DNA from: Chloroflexota bacterium
Lineage (GTDB): Bacteria; Chloroflexota; Anaerolineae; Aggregatilineales; Phototrophicaceae
Assembly: GCA_026706395.1 (NCBI GenBank)
Contig: JAPOYU010000112.1
Span: 2,290 to 59,181 of the forward strand
Reading direction: 5' to 3'
Length of the DNA: 56,892 bases
Each line of letters opens with the position of its first letter. The stretch's first letter is position 1. Below, piece by piece: positions 27,498-35,431 of the stretch. The notes under the pieces are model-generated. The model saw only the letters and a program-made list of their open reading frames with translations. It did no database searches and had not been told where the DNA came from. The position numbers were made by a program, and so were the translations under genes.

Positions 27498-28686
27498 CGA
27501 TGCCCTCCAAGATTACCGTCAGTTTTTCGATCAACTCGTCCACATGCTCTTTCTCCACGATCAGCGGGGGTACAAAGCGAATCACGTTTGTTCCCGAGCT
27601 AACCAAGAGAAGACCATGTTCATAACCGGCCTGCACAATGCCAGCCGGCGCTACATCCAATTCGATGCCCGCCATCAGTCCGCGTCCGCGAATATCCTTG
27701 ATGCGAGGACTGTTAATTTCCGACAAGCGCTCGAGCAGGTAGTCGCCGACTTCCTTGACATGATCCATAAAACCCGCGCTAAGTATGCGTTTGACCACCG
27801 CTTCCGCCGCGCGCGTAACTACCGCGCCGCCGGAAAATGTCGAGCCATGGTCACCCGGGCTCATCGCTCCCGCCACCGTGTCCGTCGTGAGGATCGCCCC
27901 GATCGGCAATCCGCCGGCCAGCGGCTTCGCCAGCGTCATAATATCCGGCGAGATACCGGAGAAGGTATGCGCCCAAAGTTCTCCCGTACGTCCCAAGCCA
28001 CATTGAATCTCATCGAGAATCAGCACCGCCCCGTTTTCATCGCAGAGCTTTCGCAAAGCTTGCAAGAATTCGGCAGTGGCCACGTTAATGCCGCCTTCAC
28101 CTTGAATCGGCTCGACGATCACCGCGGCGGTGTCTTCGTCGATGATGGCTTCCGCGCTAGCCACGCTGTTGAATTCGCCTACGACAGCGCCCGGCACCAT
28201 CGGTTTGAACGGCGTCTGATATTTGTCCGTCGGCGTAACCGCCAAGGCGCCCATCGTCCGTCCGTGAAAGGCATGAGTGAAACTGACCGTCTTCGTCTTG
28301 TTCGGCGTGTCGTTGACATACGCCAGTTTTCGCGCGAACTTCAGCGCTCCTTCATTCGCCTCGGCGCCACTATTGCAGAAGTACACCTTGTCGGCGAAAG
28401 AAATCGAACAGAGCAGTTCCGCCAGTTCGACCATCGCTTGCGTGTGATACAAGCCGCTGACGTGGATCAAACCGGTGCTCATTTGCTTGCTGACCACGTC
28501 CATCAATTCCTGGTCGCCGTAGCCCAAGGCATTGACGGCAATGCCAGCTACCCAGTCGGTATAGCCTATGCCATCGGCGTCGTAAACTGTGACGCCCTCG
28601 CCGCGCGCCAGCACGAAATCCGGCCGGCCGGCGACCGGAACGCTGTATTGCTGATCCTTCTTTATAACTTCCGCTGTGATTGACAT
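27484..28686 (-). CDS. argD: Acetylornithine aminotransferase
   Basis: About 400 residues, a class III PLP aminotransferase that makes N-acetylornithine from the semialdehyde and glutamate. The cofactor lysine is Lys254 in TLAKPLAGGLPIG, preceded by the metal/PLP pocket segment ILDEIQCGLGRTG. ATG 28686 (MSITAEVIKK) has AGGAG just upstream; an ATG four codons earlier lies inside that ribosome binding site. It follows argB by 21 bases and overlaps argJ. Confidence 0.95.
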   Translation of the reverse strand: MSITAEVIKKDQQYSVPVAGRPDFVLARGEGVTVYDADGIGYTDWVAGIAVNALGYGDQELMDVVSKQMSTGLIHVSGLYHTQAMVELAELLCSISFADKVYFCNSGAEANEGALKFARKLAYVNDTPNKTKTVSFTHAFHGRTMGALAVTPTDKYQTPFKPMVPGAVVGEFNSVASAEAIIDEDTAAVIVEPIQGEGGINVATAEFLQALRKLCDENGAVLILDEIQCGLGRTGELWAHTFSGISPDIMTLAKPLAGGLPIGAILTTDTVAGAMSPGDHGSTFSGGAVVTRAAEAVVKRILSAGFMDHVKEVGDYLLERLSEINSPRIKDIRGRGLMAGIELDVAPAGIVQAGYEHGLLLVSSGTNVIRFVPPLIVEKEHVDELIEKLTVILEGIDAED

Positions 28687-28707
28687 GCTTCTCCTCATGT
28701 AGTCCGT

Positions 28708-29454
28708 TCAAACAAAGGTCGTGCCGCCGCCGCCGGCCCAACCGGCAAGGTCCGTTATCACGACTTGCGAAACCCCCAGCGACAGAATATCCAATGCCGT
28801 CCTCACCTTTGGTATCATGCCTCCGCTTATTTCGCCACTTTGTATGAGAGTTTCCGCTCGTGACCGCGTCATCTTTGCCACCCGCTCTCCCGCAACCAGG
28901 ACGCCGGCGACATTCGAAATGAAAACCGCGCTGTCAGCAGAGATCGCCTCAGCCAGGGCGCCGGCCACAGGATCGGCATTGAGGTTGAAATTGCTGGATT
29001 CGCCTCCGCATACCGGAGCGATTACCGGTGTAACACCCAGCGCAAGTAGGTCGCAGATCACCTTTCCGCGCACCGACTCGACTTCGCCCGTGTAGCCCAT
29101 ATTAAGCGATTCGTGGCGCATCTGTCGCGCCCGCAGCAAACCACGGTCCACGCCTGACAAGCCCTGCGCATCCACTCCAGCAGCCAGCAAATGTCGCACG
29201 AGCCGTTTGTTGACCAAGCCGCAAAGCACCATCTCCACCAGCGCCAGCGAATCAGCATCGGTGACGCGCAAGCCGTCAACATAACGCGGTTCGATGCCCA
29301 GCTTCTGCTGCAAGGAGGAAATCTCTGGGCCGCCACCGTGCACAATAACCAGGCTCTCGTCACAACCTGCCACTATACGAGCGAACTGTCGCAGCAAAGT
29401 CTCATCACCCAGACAATGCCCCGAAATCTTGACGACGGTGATCTTCGCGGCCAC
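28708..29454 (-). CDS. argB: Acetylglutamate kinase
   Basis: 248 residues, on the short side for ArgB, phosphorylating N-acetylglutamate. The amino-acid kinase fold shows TVVKISGHCLG, VIVHGGGPEISSL and a late NLNADPVAGALA. It lacks the N-terminal helix extension found in arginine-inhibited hexameric ArgB enzymes, so feedback inhibition through that helix seems unlikely, which would leave more of the control to expression. The start is GTG, sharing one base with the argC stop (TAGTG). Confidence 0.94.
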   Translation of the reverse strand: MAAKITVVKISGHCLGDETLLRQFARIVAGCDESLVIVHGGGPEISSLQQKLGIEPRYVDGLRVTDADSLALVEMVLCGLVNKRLVRHLLAAGVDAQGLSGVDRGLLRARQMRHESLNMGYTGEVESVRGKVICDLLALGVTPVIAPVCGGESSNFNLNADPVAGALAEAISADSAVFISNVAGVLVAGERVAKMTRSRAETLIQSGEISGGMIPKVRTALDILSLGVSQVVITDLAGWAGGGGTTFV

Positions 29455-30455
29455 TAGATTAATCCAAGTGTCTCATCAAGGCCAAACATGAGATTCATAT
29501 TCTGCACGGCTTGACTAGACGCGCCTTTTCGCAGATTATCCGTTACGCTGGCAACGTGTACATAATGCTCCAGCACGGGTGTGATGCTTATGACGCACTT
29601 GTTGGTTTTCACGGCGTGTTTAAGTGTTGCTTGCTCACCCAGGGGCAAGACATCCACCAAGGGTTCGCTGCCGAAGACTTCAGCGTAAGCGTCGTGCGCT
29701 TCCTCACTCGCCATCGAATCGTTCAGGCAGATGTAAATGCTGGCCATCAAGCCGCGGTCCACCGGCAGAAGATGCGGACAAAAGATCACGGGGCCTACGT
29801 CTTCACAGATCTTATGCGTTTCCTGCTCCAGTTCACCGACATGCCGATGTGAACGACCGGTCTTGTAAGGTATCAAATTGCCGTATACCTCGGCGAAGTG
29901 CGTGGTCAGAGATGGCTTCCGACCAGCACCGGTCACGCCAGATTTCGCATCGACAATGATCGGCGCGTCACGCTCCAGCGCCCCGAACTGCAAGAGCGGA
30001 TAAAGGCCCAGCAAAGTTGTCGTCGGATAGCAGCCGGGAGTCGCCACGACATCGGCATGGCGGATCTTGGCCCGATTGATTTCCGGCAAGCCATAGGGCG
30101 TCGGCAGCATGTCGGGCTGTGGATGCGGACTGTGATAGGAGCGTTCATAAGCCTCGGGCGTATCCAGTCGCAGATCCGCCGAAAGATCCACGACCTTTAC
30201 TCCCGAATCTATTCCCCTCTTCGCCACTTCCGCCGAAGTCTTGTGCGGCAGGGCGAGGAAAATCACATCGGCATCAGAGAGCGCCACATCGGCGGACCGG
30301 CTAAAATACAGGTCCGTTTCCGGTATCGGATCGCCCGCGTAGCTGTTCGAGGTTGCGAACACCAGGTCGACCTGCGGGTGTCCGGCAAGGATTTCAACTA
30401 GATCAAGCCCAGCGTACCCCGATCCACCGAAAACCCCGGCTCGTATTGTGCTCAT
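29454..30455 (-). CDS. argC: N-acetyl-gamma-glutamyl-phosphate reductase
   Basis: 333 residues, NADPH-dependent reduction of acetylglutamyl phosphate to the semialdehyde. The N-terminal Rossmann motif is VFGGSGYAGLDL, and the catalytic Cys142 lies in VATPGCYPTTTLL. ATG 30455 was chosen because GGAGG stands eight bases upstream; a start seven codons earlier would overlap that site. First structural gene of argCBDJ-carAB-hpt-cca; the preceding 190 bases form the attenuator described separately. Confidence 0.96.
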   Translation of the reverse strand: MSTIRAGVFGGSGYAGLDLVEILAGHPQVDLVFATSNSYAGDPIPETDLYFSRSADVALSDADVIFLALPHKTSAEVAKRGIDSGVKVVDLSADLRLDTPEAYERSYHSPHPQPDMLPTPYGLPEINRAKIRHADVVATPGCYPTTTLLGLYPLLQFGALERDAPIIVDAKSGVTGAGRKPSLTTHFAEVYGNLIPYKTGRSHRHVGELEQETHKICEDVGPVIFCPHLLPVDRGLMASIYICLNDSMASEEAHDAYAEVFGSEPLVDVLPLGEQATLKHAVKTNKCVISITPVLEHYVHVASVTDNLRKGASSQAVQNMNLMFGLDETLGLI

Positions 30456-30474
30456 CACCGTTACCTCCACCAAC

Positions 30475-30506
30475 AAAAAACCCTGACCGAAATCTCGAGA
30501 TCAGGG
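30475..30506 (-). terminator. Attenuator terminator between the arg leader peptide and argC
   Basis: On the minus strand CCCTGATC (30499-30506) pairs with GGTCAGGG (30481-30488): eight pairs including one U-G, with a 10-base loop. Six T residues follow at 30475-30480. It ends 20 bases before the argC ATG and seven bases before its Shine-Dalgarno, so it can only serve the arg leader transcript. Segment 30496-30504, in the 5' arm and loop, can instead pair with 30559-30567 inside the leader ORF. Confidence 0.9.
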
Positions 30507-30536
30507 CGAATTTACAAATTTACGTGTAGCGTCATA

Positions 30537-30626
30537 TCAGCAACACAAACCCACCAGACTGAACTCGCTTCGCGTATGACGGCGGCGCCTGTCTTCCAAT
30601 TCAACTGACAGCGCTTGCAAAGACAT
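30537..30626 (-). CDS. Arginine-rich leader peptide of the arg operon
   Basis: A 29-codon ORF. ATG at 30626 follows AGGAGA (30635-30640) at about eight bases, and TGA is at 30537-30539. Codons 13-16 are AGG CGC CGC CGT, four arginines in a row (30579-30590), and codon 19 is CGA. The middle reads LEDRRRRHTRSEF and the end GLCC. Five of 29 residues are Arg, all in one cluster, directly upstream of a terminator and the arginine operon. This matches trp/his/leu-type leader peptides, with arginine as the sensed residue. The peptide itself probably has no function; the position of the translating ribosome is the signal. Confidence 0.85.
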   Translation of the reverse strand: MSLQALSVELEDRRRRHTRSEFSLVGLCC

Positions 30627-30654
30627 TGCCAAGTTCTCCTAATTGAACTACCGC

Positions 30655-30683
30655 ATTCTAGTCAATTGAGAATGGATAGTCAA
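30655..30683 (-). promoter_or_regulatory. Promoter of the arg operon
   Basis: Minus-35 TTGACT (30678-30683) and minus-10 TAGAAT (30655-30660) with an optimal 17-base spacer. Transcription should begin near 30648, about 22 bases before the leader ATG. An imperfect inverted repeat (CACTTTTGC/GCAAAGTG, 30704-30731) lies just upstream. The DNA between here and the rpoD promoter (about 30732-31005) shows no gene that I can support. Confidence 0.8.
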
Positions 30684-31005
30684 CCAGGCCGAGACAAGTT
30701 ATGCACTTTTGCGCTCTCATTGTGCAAAGTGTACGAGGGCGTGGCATCCATGTTCGTTCCCAGCAGACCGGCGAGATTCCGCCTTTATCATGTTGCGATT
30801 CGGCGGCGCAGATTATCTGACGGGCTTTGCTTTCCCTTCCGCCTCAACGCGTGTGATGTCGTGAAAGTCAGCGCTTTTCCGATAATCACCGGTGTTCAGC
30901 CACGCAATGGAGTCTCGATGAGTACTCGAACCGGGATTTAGCTTACTTCGTTGATTCGAGTTGAAGTGCAATTTCCCCGCCGAAAACACTGAGTTTGTGA
31001 AAAAC

Positions 31006-31034
31006 TTGACAACTAATTGAATACGCGTTAAATT
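31006..31034 (+). promoter_or_regulatory. Promoter of rpoD
   Basis: TTGACA (31006-31011), a perfect minus-35, with TAAATT/TTAAAT at 31028-31034 (16-17-base spacer). The resulting leader to the GTG at 31277 would be about 235 bases and shows no clear ORF or terminator. Confidence 0.75.
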
Positions 31035-31276
31035 GTTTCACGGAGCGTTCCACGTCATCGTCTCGCTGTTTCCACCGGCGCGATCCACGGGACCGATACA
31101 AAGGTTCCCGAAACGAGAAAGACCATTGCTGCCGATTGCTGTATAACACTCCGAATGGCCGTATATGGCGAGTTTACATAAGTCGGAAGTGGTTTTATTC
31201 GTCCGCGGATGAGGCCTGTGTTGGATTGCGTTAATTTCGCAGTGTTAAGCTGTCAGGTAAAAAGAAAGGCAATTCA

Positions 31277-32575
31277 GTGGTAGCGGTTCTGGATAATGTA
31301 ACGGATTTGACTCAACGAGAAGCGATTCTAAAGCGGCTAATCGAAAAGTCTCGAGCGAGCGGTTTCGTCACCTATAGCGATATTCTGGAGTTGTTGCCGG
31401 ATGTCGAAGGCGACGTTGCGCTGCTGGATGACCTCATGGATAGCTTGCTTGAGGCCGGCATTGAAGTGGTTCCGGCTCCGGCAAAAGTCGATGAGGAAGA
31501 CGGGGACGACGATGCCAAAGACGAAAAGCCGCGCCCCGATACGTTATCCATCGACGCCGACGATGAGGAAGATGACGAACGCGACGCCCTGTTAAAGGTC
31601 CTCAAGAAAGACCTGACCGCTGACGCTGGCTATCAAGCCGCTCTGGATACCGATGATGTTGTCGGCCTCTACCTGAAGGAAGCCGGCCGCGTTCCGCTGC
31701 TGACAGCTGAAGAAGAAGTCATGCTGGCTAAGCGGATGGAGGCGGCCGAATTCGCGCGTGCCCGGCTGGAACATGCCGAAACCATACATATTGAAGTGCT
31801 TAGCTGGAGCGAAGAGCAGGGACTGCGTGAGGTGATGGTGGACGGCGAAAGAGCGCAGGAACATCTGATTCGCGCCAACGCTCGTCTGGTCATCAGCGTC
31901 GCCAAGAAATATATCGGCCGCGGCGTGCCATTTCTTGATCTGATTCAAGAAGGCAACATCGGGCTGATCCGCGCCACCAACAAATTTGAATACCAGCGCG
32001 GGCACAAGTTCAGCACCTACGCGACCTGGTGGATTCGGCAAGCCGTAAGCCGCGCCGTTGCTGATCAGGGACGGACCATTCGTGTGCCCGTACACATGGG
32101 TGACCAGCTCAACCGTATGCGCAGAGTCCAGTTGCAACTGCTGCAGGAACTTGGTCGCGAGCCCAAGATCGACGAATTGGCGCACGGTATGGATACCACA
32201 CCGGACAAGGTGGAAAATCTGCTCGAAATCTCCCGCCGCCCGGTCAGCCTGGAAACGCCGATTGACGATGAAGGCGATTCGACATTTGGCGACTTTGTAG
32301 AAGATAGCAACAGCCCTGCGCCGTCGGAAGAAGTAGCGACCCACCTCCTGCATGTGCAATTGCAGCAGGCTCTCGACAAACTTCCCCCGCGTGAGGCGCA
32401 AATCCTGCGGCTGCGTTATGGCCTGGCGGATGGCCGCGTCTATACGCTGGAGGAGGTCGGCCAGACGATCGGCGTTACGCGTGAACGCGTTCGACAGCTG
32501 GAAGCGCAAGCGCTGAACCGTCTGCGTCAATCGTCAGCCCATGTGATTCTCAAGGACTACCTCTACGAAGTCTAG
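31277..32575 (+). CDS. rpoD: Primary sigma factor of RNA polymerase
   Basis: 432 residues. Region 1.1-like head (about 12-65, SGFVTYSDILELLP), a very acidic linker (about 72-112), region 1.2 (about 125-160, VGLYLKEAGRVPLLTAEEE), region 2 with the minus-10-reading helix (KFSTYATWWIRQAVSRA), region 3, and region 4 with the minus-35-reading helix (TLEEVGQTIGVTRERVRQLE). All are complete, as in housekeeping sigma-70 proteins. The start is GTG with AAAGG upstream. Divergent from the arg operon. Confidence 0.96.
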   Translation: MVAVLDNVTDLTQREAILKRLIEKSRASGFVTYSDILELLPDVEGDVALLDDLMDSLLEAGIEVVPAPAKVDEEDGDDDAKDEKPRPDTLSIDADDEEDDERDALLKVLKKDLTADAGYQAALDTDDVVGLYLKEAGRVPLLTAEEEVMLAKRMEAAEFARARLEHAETIHIEVLSWSEEQGLREVMVDGERAQEHLIRANARLVISVAKKYIGRGVPFLDLIQEGNIGLIRATNKFEYQRGHKFSTYATWWIRQAVSRAVADQGRTIRVPVHMGDQLNRMRRVQLQLLQELGREPKIDELAHGMDTTPDKVENLLEISRRPVSLETPIDDEGDSTFGDFVEDSNSPAPSEEVATHLLHVQLQQALDKLPPREAQILRLRYGLADGRVYTLEEVGQTIGVTRERVRQLEAQALNRLRQSSAHVILKDYLYEV

Positions 32576-32622
32576 ACCTAGAAGTTTAGCGGCCTCGGTG
32601 TTCAGACTCAGCATGACCTGGA

Positions 32623-32658
32623 AATGGCCTCCCTGCGCTTGTAGCGCTCGGGGCCATT
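32623..32658 (+). terminator. Hairpin after rpoD, probable terminator
   Basis: AATGGCC (32623-32629) and GGCCATT (32652-32658) close a long stem with an inner GCGC/GCGC helix and one small internal loop. Only a weak T-rich stretch (TAATCTCTC) follows, so termination may be partial. It lies 47 bases after the rpoD stop. Confidence 0.55.
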
Positions 32659-32713
32659 AATCTCTCGTCTAGCGAAAACTTCCGGCCGTCAGCTGCGGGA
32701 TGAGAAGCTATCC

Positions 32714-33277
32714 ATGCAAAGACCGACCTTTGATCCTGCACAGCTTGTTTTCCGCGACGCGGTCGAATCGGACATTCCCTACTGTCTGGCGCTCGACAGT
32801 GAATTCCAGACCGAGCACGTTTGGCAAATGACCGTGCAGGACAGCGCAGATCATATTCAAATCAGTTGTCGCAGGCAGCGGCTGCCCCGTCGCTTGGATT
32901 CCCGCCACGTTACTGTACCGGAAAGGCTTGAACTCGCCTTGCGCAGCGACTTCTGTTTTATTGTGATTCAGGATAGCGTCACCAATCATTTGCTCGGTTT
33001 CATTACCTTGCGCGTGGACAACAATAGCCAGGTCGCGTATCTGCAAGATATCGTCATTGACCGTGGTTATCGACGGCGTAGTTTGGGATCCCGCTTGGTG
33101 CATGTCGCGCGTATTTGGGCAAGCGAATTCAACCTTGGGCAAATCATCTTCGAAATCCCTACGACCAACTATCCTTGCATTCTCTTCGCGCAGGCGCTGG
33201 GCTTTACGTTTTGCGGCTTTAACGACCACCACTTCACCAGCCGCGAGATCGCCGTCTTCTTCAGCCAATCGATCTGA
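32714..33277 (+). CDS. GNAT-family N-acetyltransferase
   Basis: 187 residues. It opens LVFRDAVESDIPYCLALDSE, and the acetyl-CoA motif region is YLQDIVIDRGYRRRSLGSRL, a good GNAT motif A. This is followed by FEIPTTNYPCILFAQALGFT, the usual last helix. The substrate cannot be deduced. It is preceded by a weak purine stretch (GATGAGAAG). It may form its own unit between the rpoD hairpin and the next gene. Confidence 0.85.
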   Translation: MQRPTFDPAQLVFRDAVESDIPYCLALDSEFQTEHVWQMTVQDSADHIQISCRRQRLPRRLDSRHVTVPERLELALRSDFCFIVIQDSVTNHLLGFITLRVDNNSQVAYLQDIVIDRGYRRRSLGSRLVHVARIWASEFNLGQIIFEIPTTNYPCILFAQALGFTFCGFNDHHFTSREIAVFFSQSI

Positions 33278-33338
33278 GTTCAATACATCCTTCGTTTTTT
33301 GCTAAACTAGAACATGATTATGCGCACATCATCGCGTC

Positions 33339-35270
33339 TTGGGTATCGTGTTGATTCTGCTCACCGCTTTGCTACTGACAATCAATGAAACGCTGACTGC
33401 CGGCAATGCCATAATCGCAGTCTCGCTCCTGCTCTTTAATCTCACGCGCAATCTCAACAACCGCGTCGCCAAGACCTCAGCTGTCGTCCTCGCCTGTGTC
33501 ACTGTCGCCTACGTCTCCGATGCTTTTATCGCGCTGGGCCCAGATATTGCCGAGCATGAGATTGCATCACGGCTGCAATGGATAGGCATCGCGTTCATAC
33601 CTGCCGCGATTTACCATCTGTCGGACGCTCTACTCGCGACGACCGGCTTGCCATCCCGAGGCAGGCGACGGCGCGTAATCCGCCTGCTGTATCTAATCGG
33701 CGCGGCTTTTCTGCTTTCAGCCGCCTTCTCCGATTCTGTTGTGCAGTTTGTGTCGGCGGAGGCAACGTTGAGCATTCAGGCTGGCTCTGCATTCGTCGTT
33801 TACCTGCTCTACTTCATCCTCGCGAATGGTTTTGCCCTGTATAACGTGCAGCGAGCGCGGAAACGCTGCCGCACGCGAGCCACTGCCCGCCGCATGGGTT
33901 ATTTGCAGATTGCCTTTTTGACGCCTGCGCTTGGCATCTTCCCATATTCGGTCGTGCTGAATCCCGGCGACGAATTCTCGTTTTTCGGTTTGCTCGTCAT
34001 AAACACTGCGAACATCATTATCATCCTTATGCTCTTCTCCCTGTCCTATCCGCTCTACTTCTTCGGCTCCGATATACCCGATCGCCTGGTCAAGAAACAG
34101 CTCCTCGACTTTCTCTTGCGCGGCCCAGCCACCGGTTTGATCGCCCTGGCCGTGATAAATTTTACGGCGCAGGCGACGCGCATCCTGGGACTTTCCAGCG
34201 ACGCTTTTTCGCCGCCAGCGGTCGTCGCCGCCGTCCTCCTTTGGCAATGGTTCGTGTCATTGTCATTGCCGTACTTCGAGAAGTTTTTCATTTACCGCGA
34301 CGATGACGAGGCGCAGATTACGAAACTGCAAACACTTAGCGATCGTGTATTAACGCATAACGATTTGACACAGTTCATCCTCGCCACTACCGAATCCATT
34401 TGCGACAGCCTGCGACTTGACCGCGCCTTTGTCATTGGCTTTGAGCGAACGCAGCCCGAGTTTATCTGTAAGGTCGGTGAGCTGTCGTTTACTGACGACG
34501 ACCTGCTGCAAGATACGGCGCTGCATCAGCAAATATCGGACTTTCCCGCTGATGAGGAGGCGTCGCCCTATATACTTTGGCGAGGTTTCGCGCTATTTCC
34601 GCTGCGGAGCCGCCGCGTGAGCGGAAACGGCGCCCATGCGCTGACAATCGGTGTGCTGGGACTGCTCAACGAGAACGATGCGACATTAGAAGAAGTCGCC
34701 GATCCAGTCGGGCATTTTCAGTACTTGGTCAGCCGCCTCGAAACCAGTCTCGACGACATGCGCTTGCAAGCTGAGATCTACAATCTGCTAGAGGGCTTGC
34801 TGCCGCAGTTCCAGATGAACCGTTCACGCGCGGAACAAGTAGAATACCGCCAGTTGGTCGCGCTTACACCGAGCATTGATATATTGCCGGATCGTGTGGA
34901 ACTCTTCGAACAAGTACGCGCGGCTCTGCGGCATTACTGGGGTGGTTCCGGCATATCGCAGAGCAACCTGCTCAACTTGAAGGCGGTAAGAAACCGGATG
35001 CAAACTGACGATGAAACGCCGGTCAACGCCTTGCGCAATCAGCTTGCAGACGCCATCAACGAACTGAAGCCCCCCGGTGAACGCAACATGACCAGCCCGG
35101 AGTGGACGCTGTACAACATATTGCAGCTTCGCTTCTTGGAAAACAGGCGCGTTCGCGAGGTTGCCCGGCGCCTCAGCATGAGTGAAGCCGATCTTTACCG
35201 CAAGCAGCGGGTCGCAATAGAAGCCGTAACTGATCTGATATTGAAGCAAGAGCATGAAAGCCGCAAATAG
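33339..35270 (+). CDS. Membrane protein with GAF-like region and C-terminal helix-turn-helix
   Basis: 643 residues. The first 310 hold about eight membrane helices, resembling the 7TM sensor part of some histidine kinases. A linker (FFIYRDDDEAQITKLQTLSD) leads to a GAF-like region (about 330-480). No histidine-kinase H-box or ATPase follows. Instead there is a C-terminal helix-turn-helix-like segment (about 588-635, VREVARRLSMSEADLYRKQR) resembling sigma region 4. It looks like a one-component, membrane-bound transcription regulator. The start is uncertain: TTG 33339 or GTG 33348, with no Shine-Dalgarno, while two ATG codons just upstream (33314, 33320) are out of frame. Confidence 0.7.
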   Translation: MGIVLILLTALLLTINETLTAGNAIIAVSLLLFNLTRNLNNRVAKTSAVVLACVTVAYVSDAFIALGPDIAEHEIASRLQWIGIAFIPAAIYHLSDALLATTGLPSRGRRRRVIRLLYLIGAAFLLSAAFSDSVVQFVSAEATLSIQAGSAFVVYLLYFILANGFALYNVQRARKRCRTRATARRMGYLQIAFLTPALGIFPYSVVLNPGDEFSFFGLLVINTANIIIILMLFSLSYPLYFFGSDIPDRLVKKQLLDFLLRGPATGLIALAVINFTAQATRILGLSSDAFSPPAVVAAVLLWQWFVSLSLPYFEKFFIYRDDDEAQITKLQTLSDRVLTHNDLTQFILATTESICDSLRLDRAFVIGFERTQPEFICKVGELSFTDDDLLQDTALHQQISDFPADEEASPYILWRGFALFPLRSRRVSGNGAHALTIGVLGLLNENDATLEEVADPVGHFQYLVSRLETSLDDMRLQAEIYNLLEGLLPQFQMNRSRAEQVEYRQLVALTPSIDILPDRVELFEQVRAALRHYWGGSGISQSNLLNLKAVRNRMQTDDETPVNALRNQLADAINELKPPGERNMTSPEWTLYNILQLRFLENRRVREVARRLSMSEADLYRKQRVAIEAVTDLILKQEHESRK

Positions 35271-35431
35271 CGCAGTCGGCGTCTAACTGAGCAATAGCTC
35301 GGCAGCAAGAGCAAAGTACCGACGCCTTGCGCCATCGATGGAAAGCATTTGCCACCGATTTCGCCCTCGCCTATTTCTATTCTGAATATACTTGAAAGAG
35401 CGAATCCAAAAGATAGTTCGCGAAAGCAGAA

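Noticed and set aside
30615..30941. 108-codon plus-strand ORF opposite the arg leader
   Set aside because: It covers the arg promoter and leader on the other strand, has no Shine-Dalgarno, and its translation resembles no protein family.
33314..33365. ATG-started frame (33314/33320) as the true start of the membrane regulator
   Set aside because: It is one frame off and meets a stop after about 25 codons. Only a sequencing error or a frameshift would join it, and nothing in the sequence proves one.
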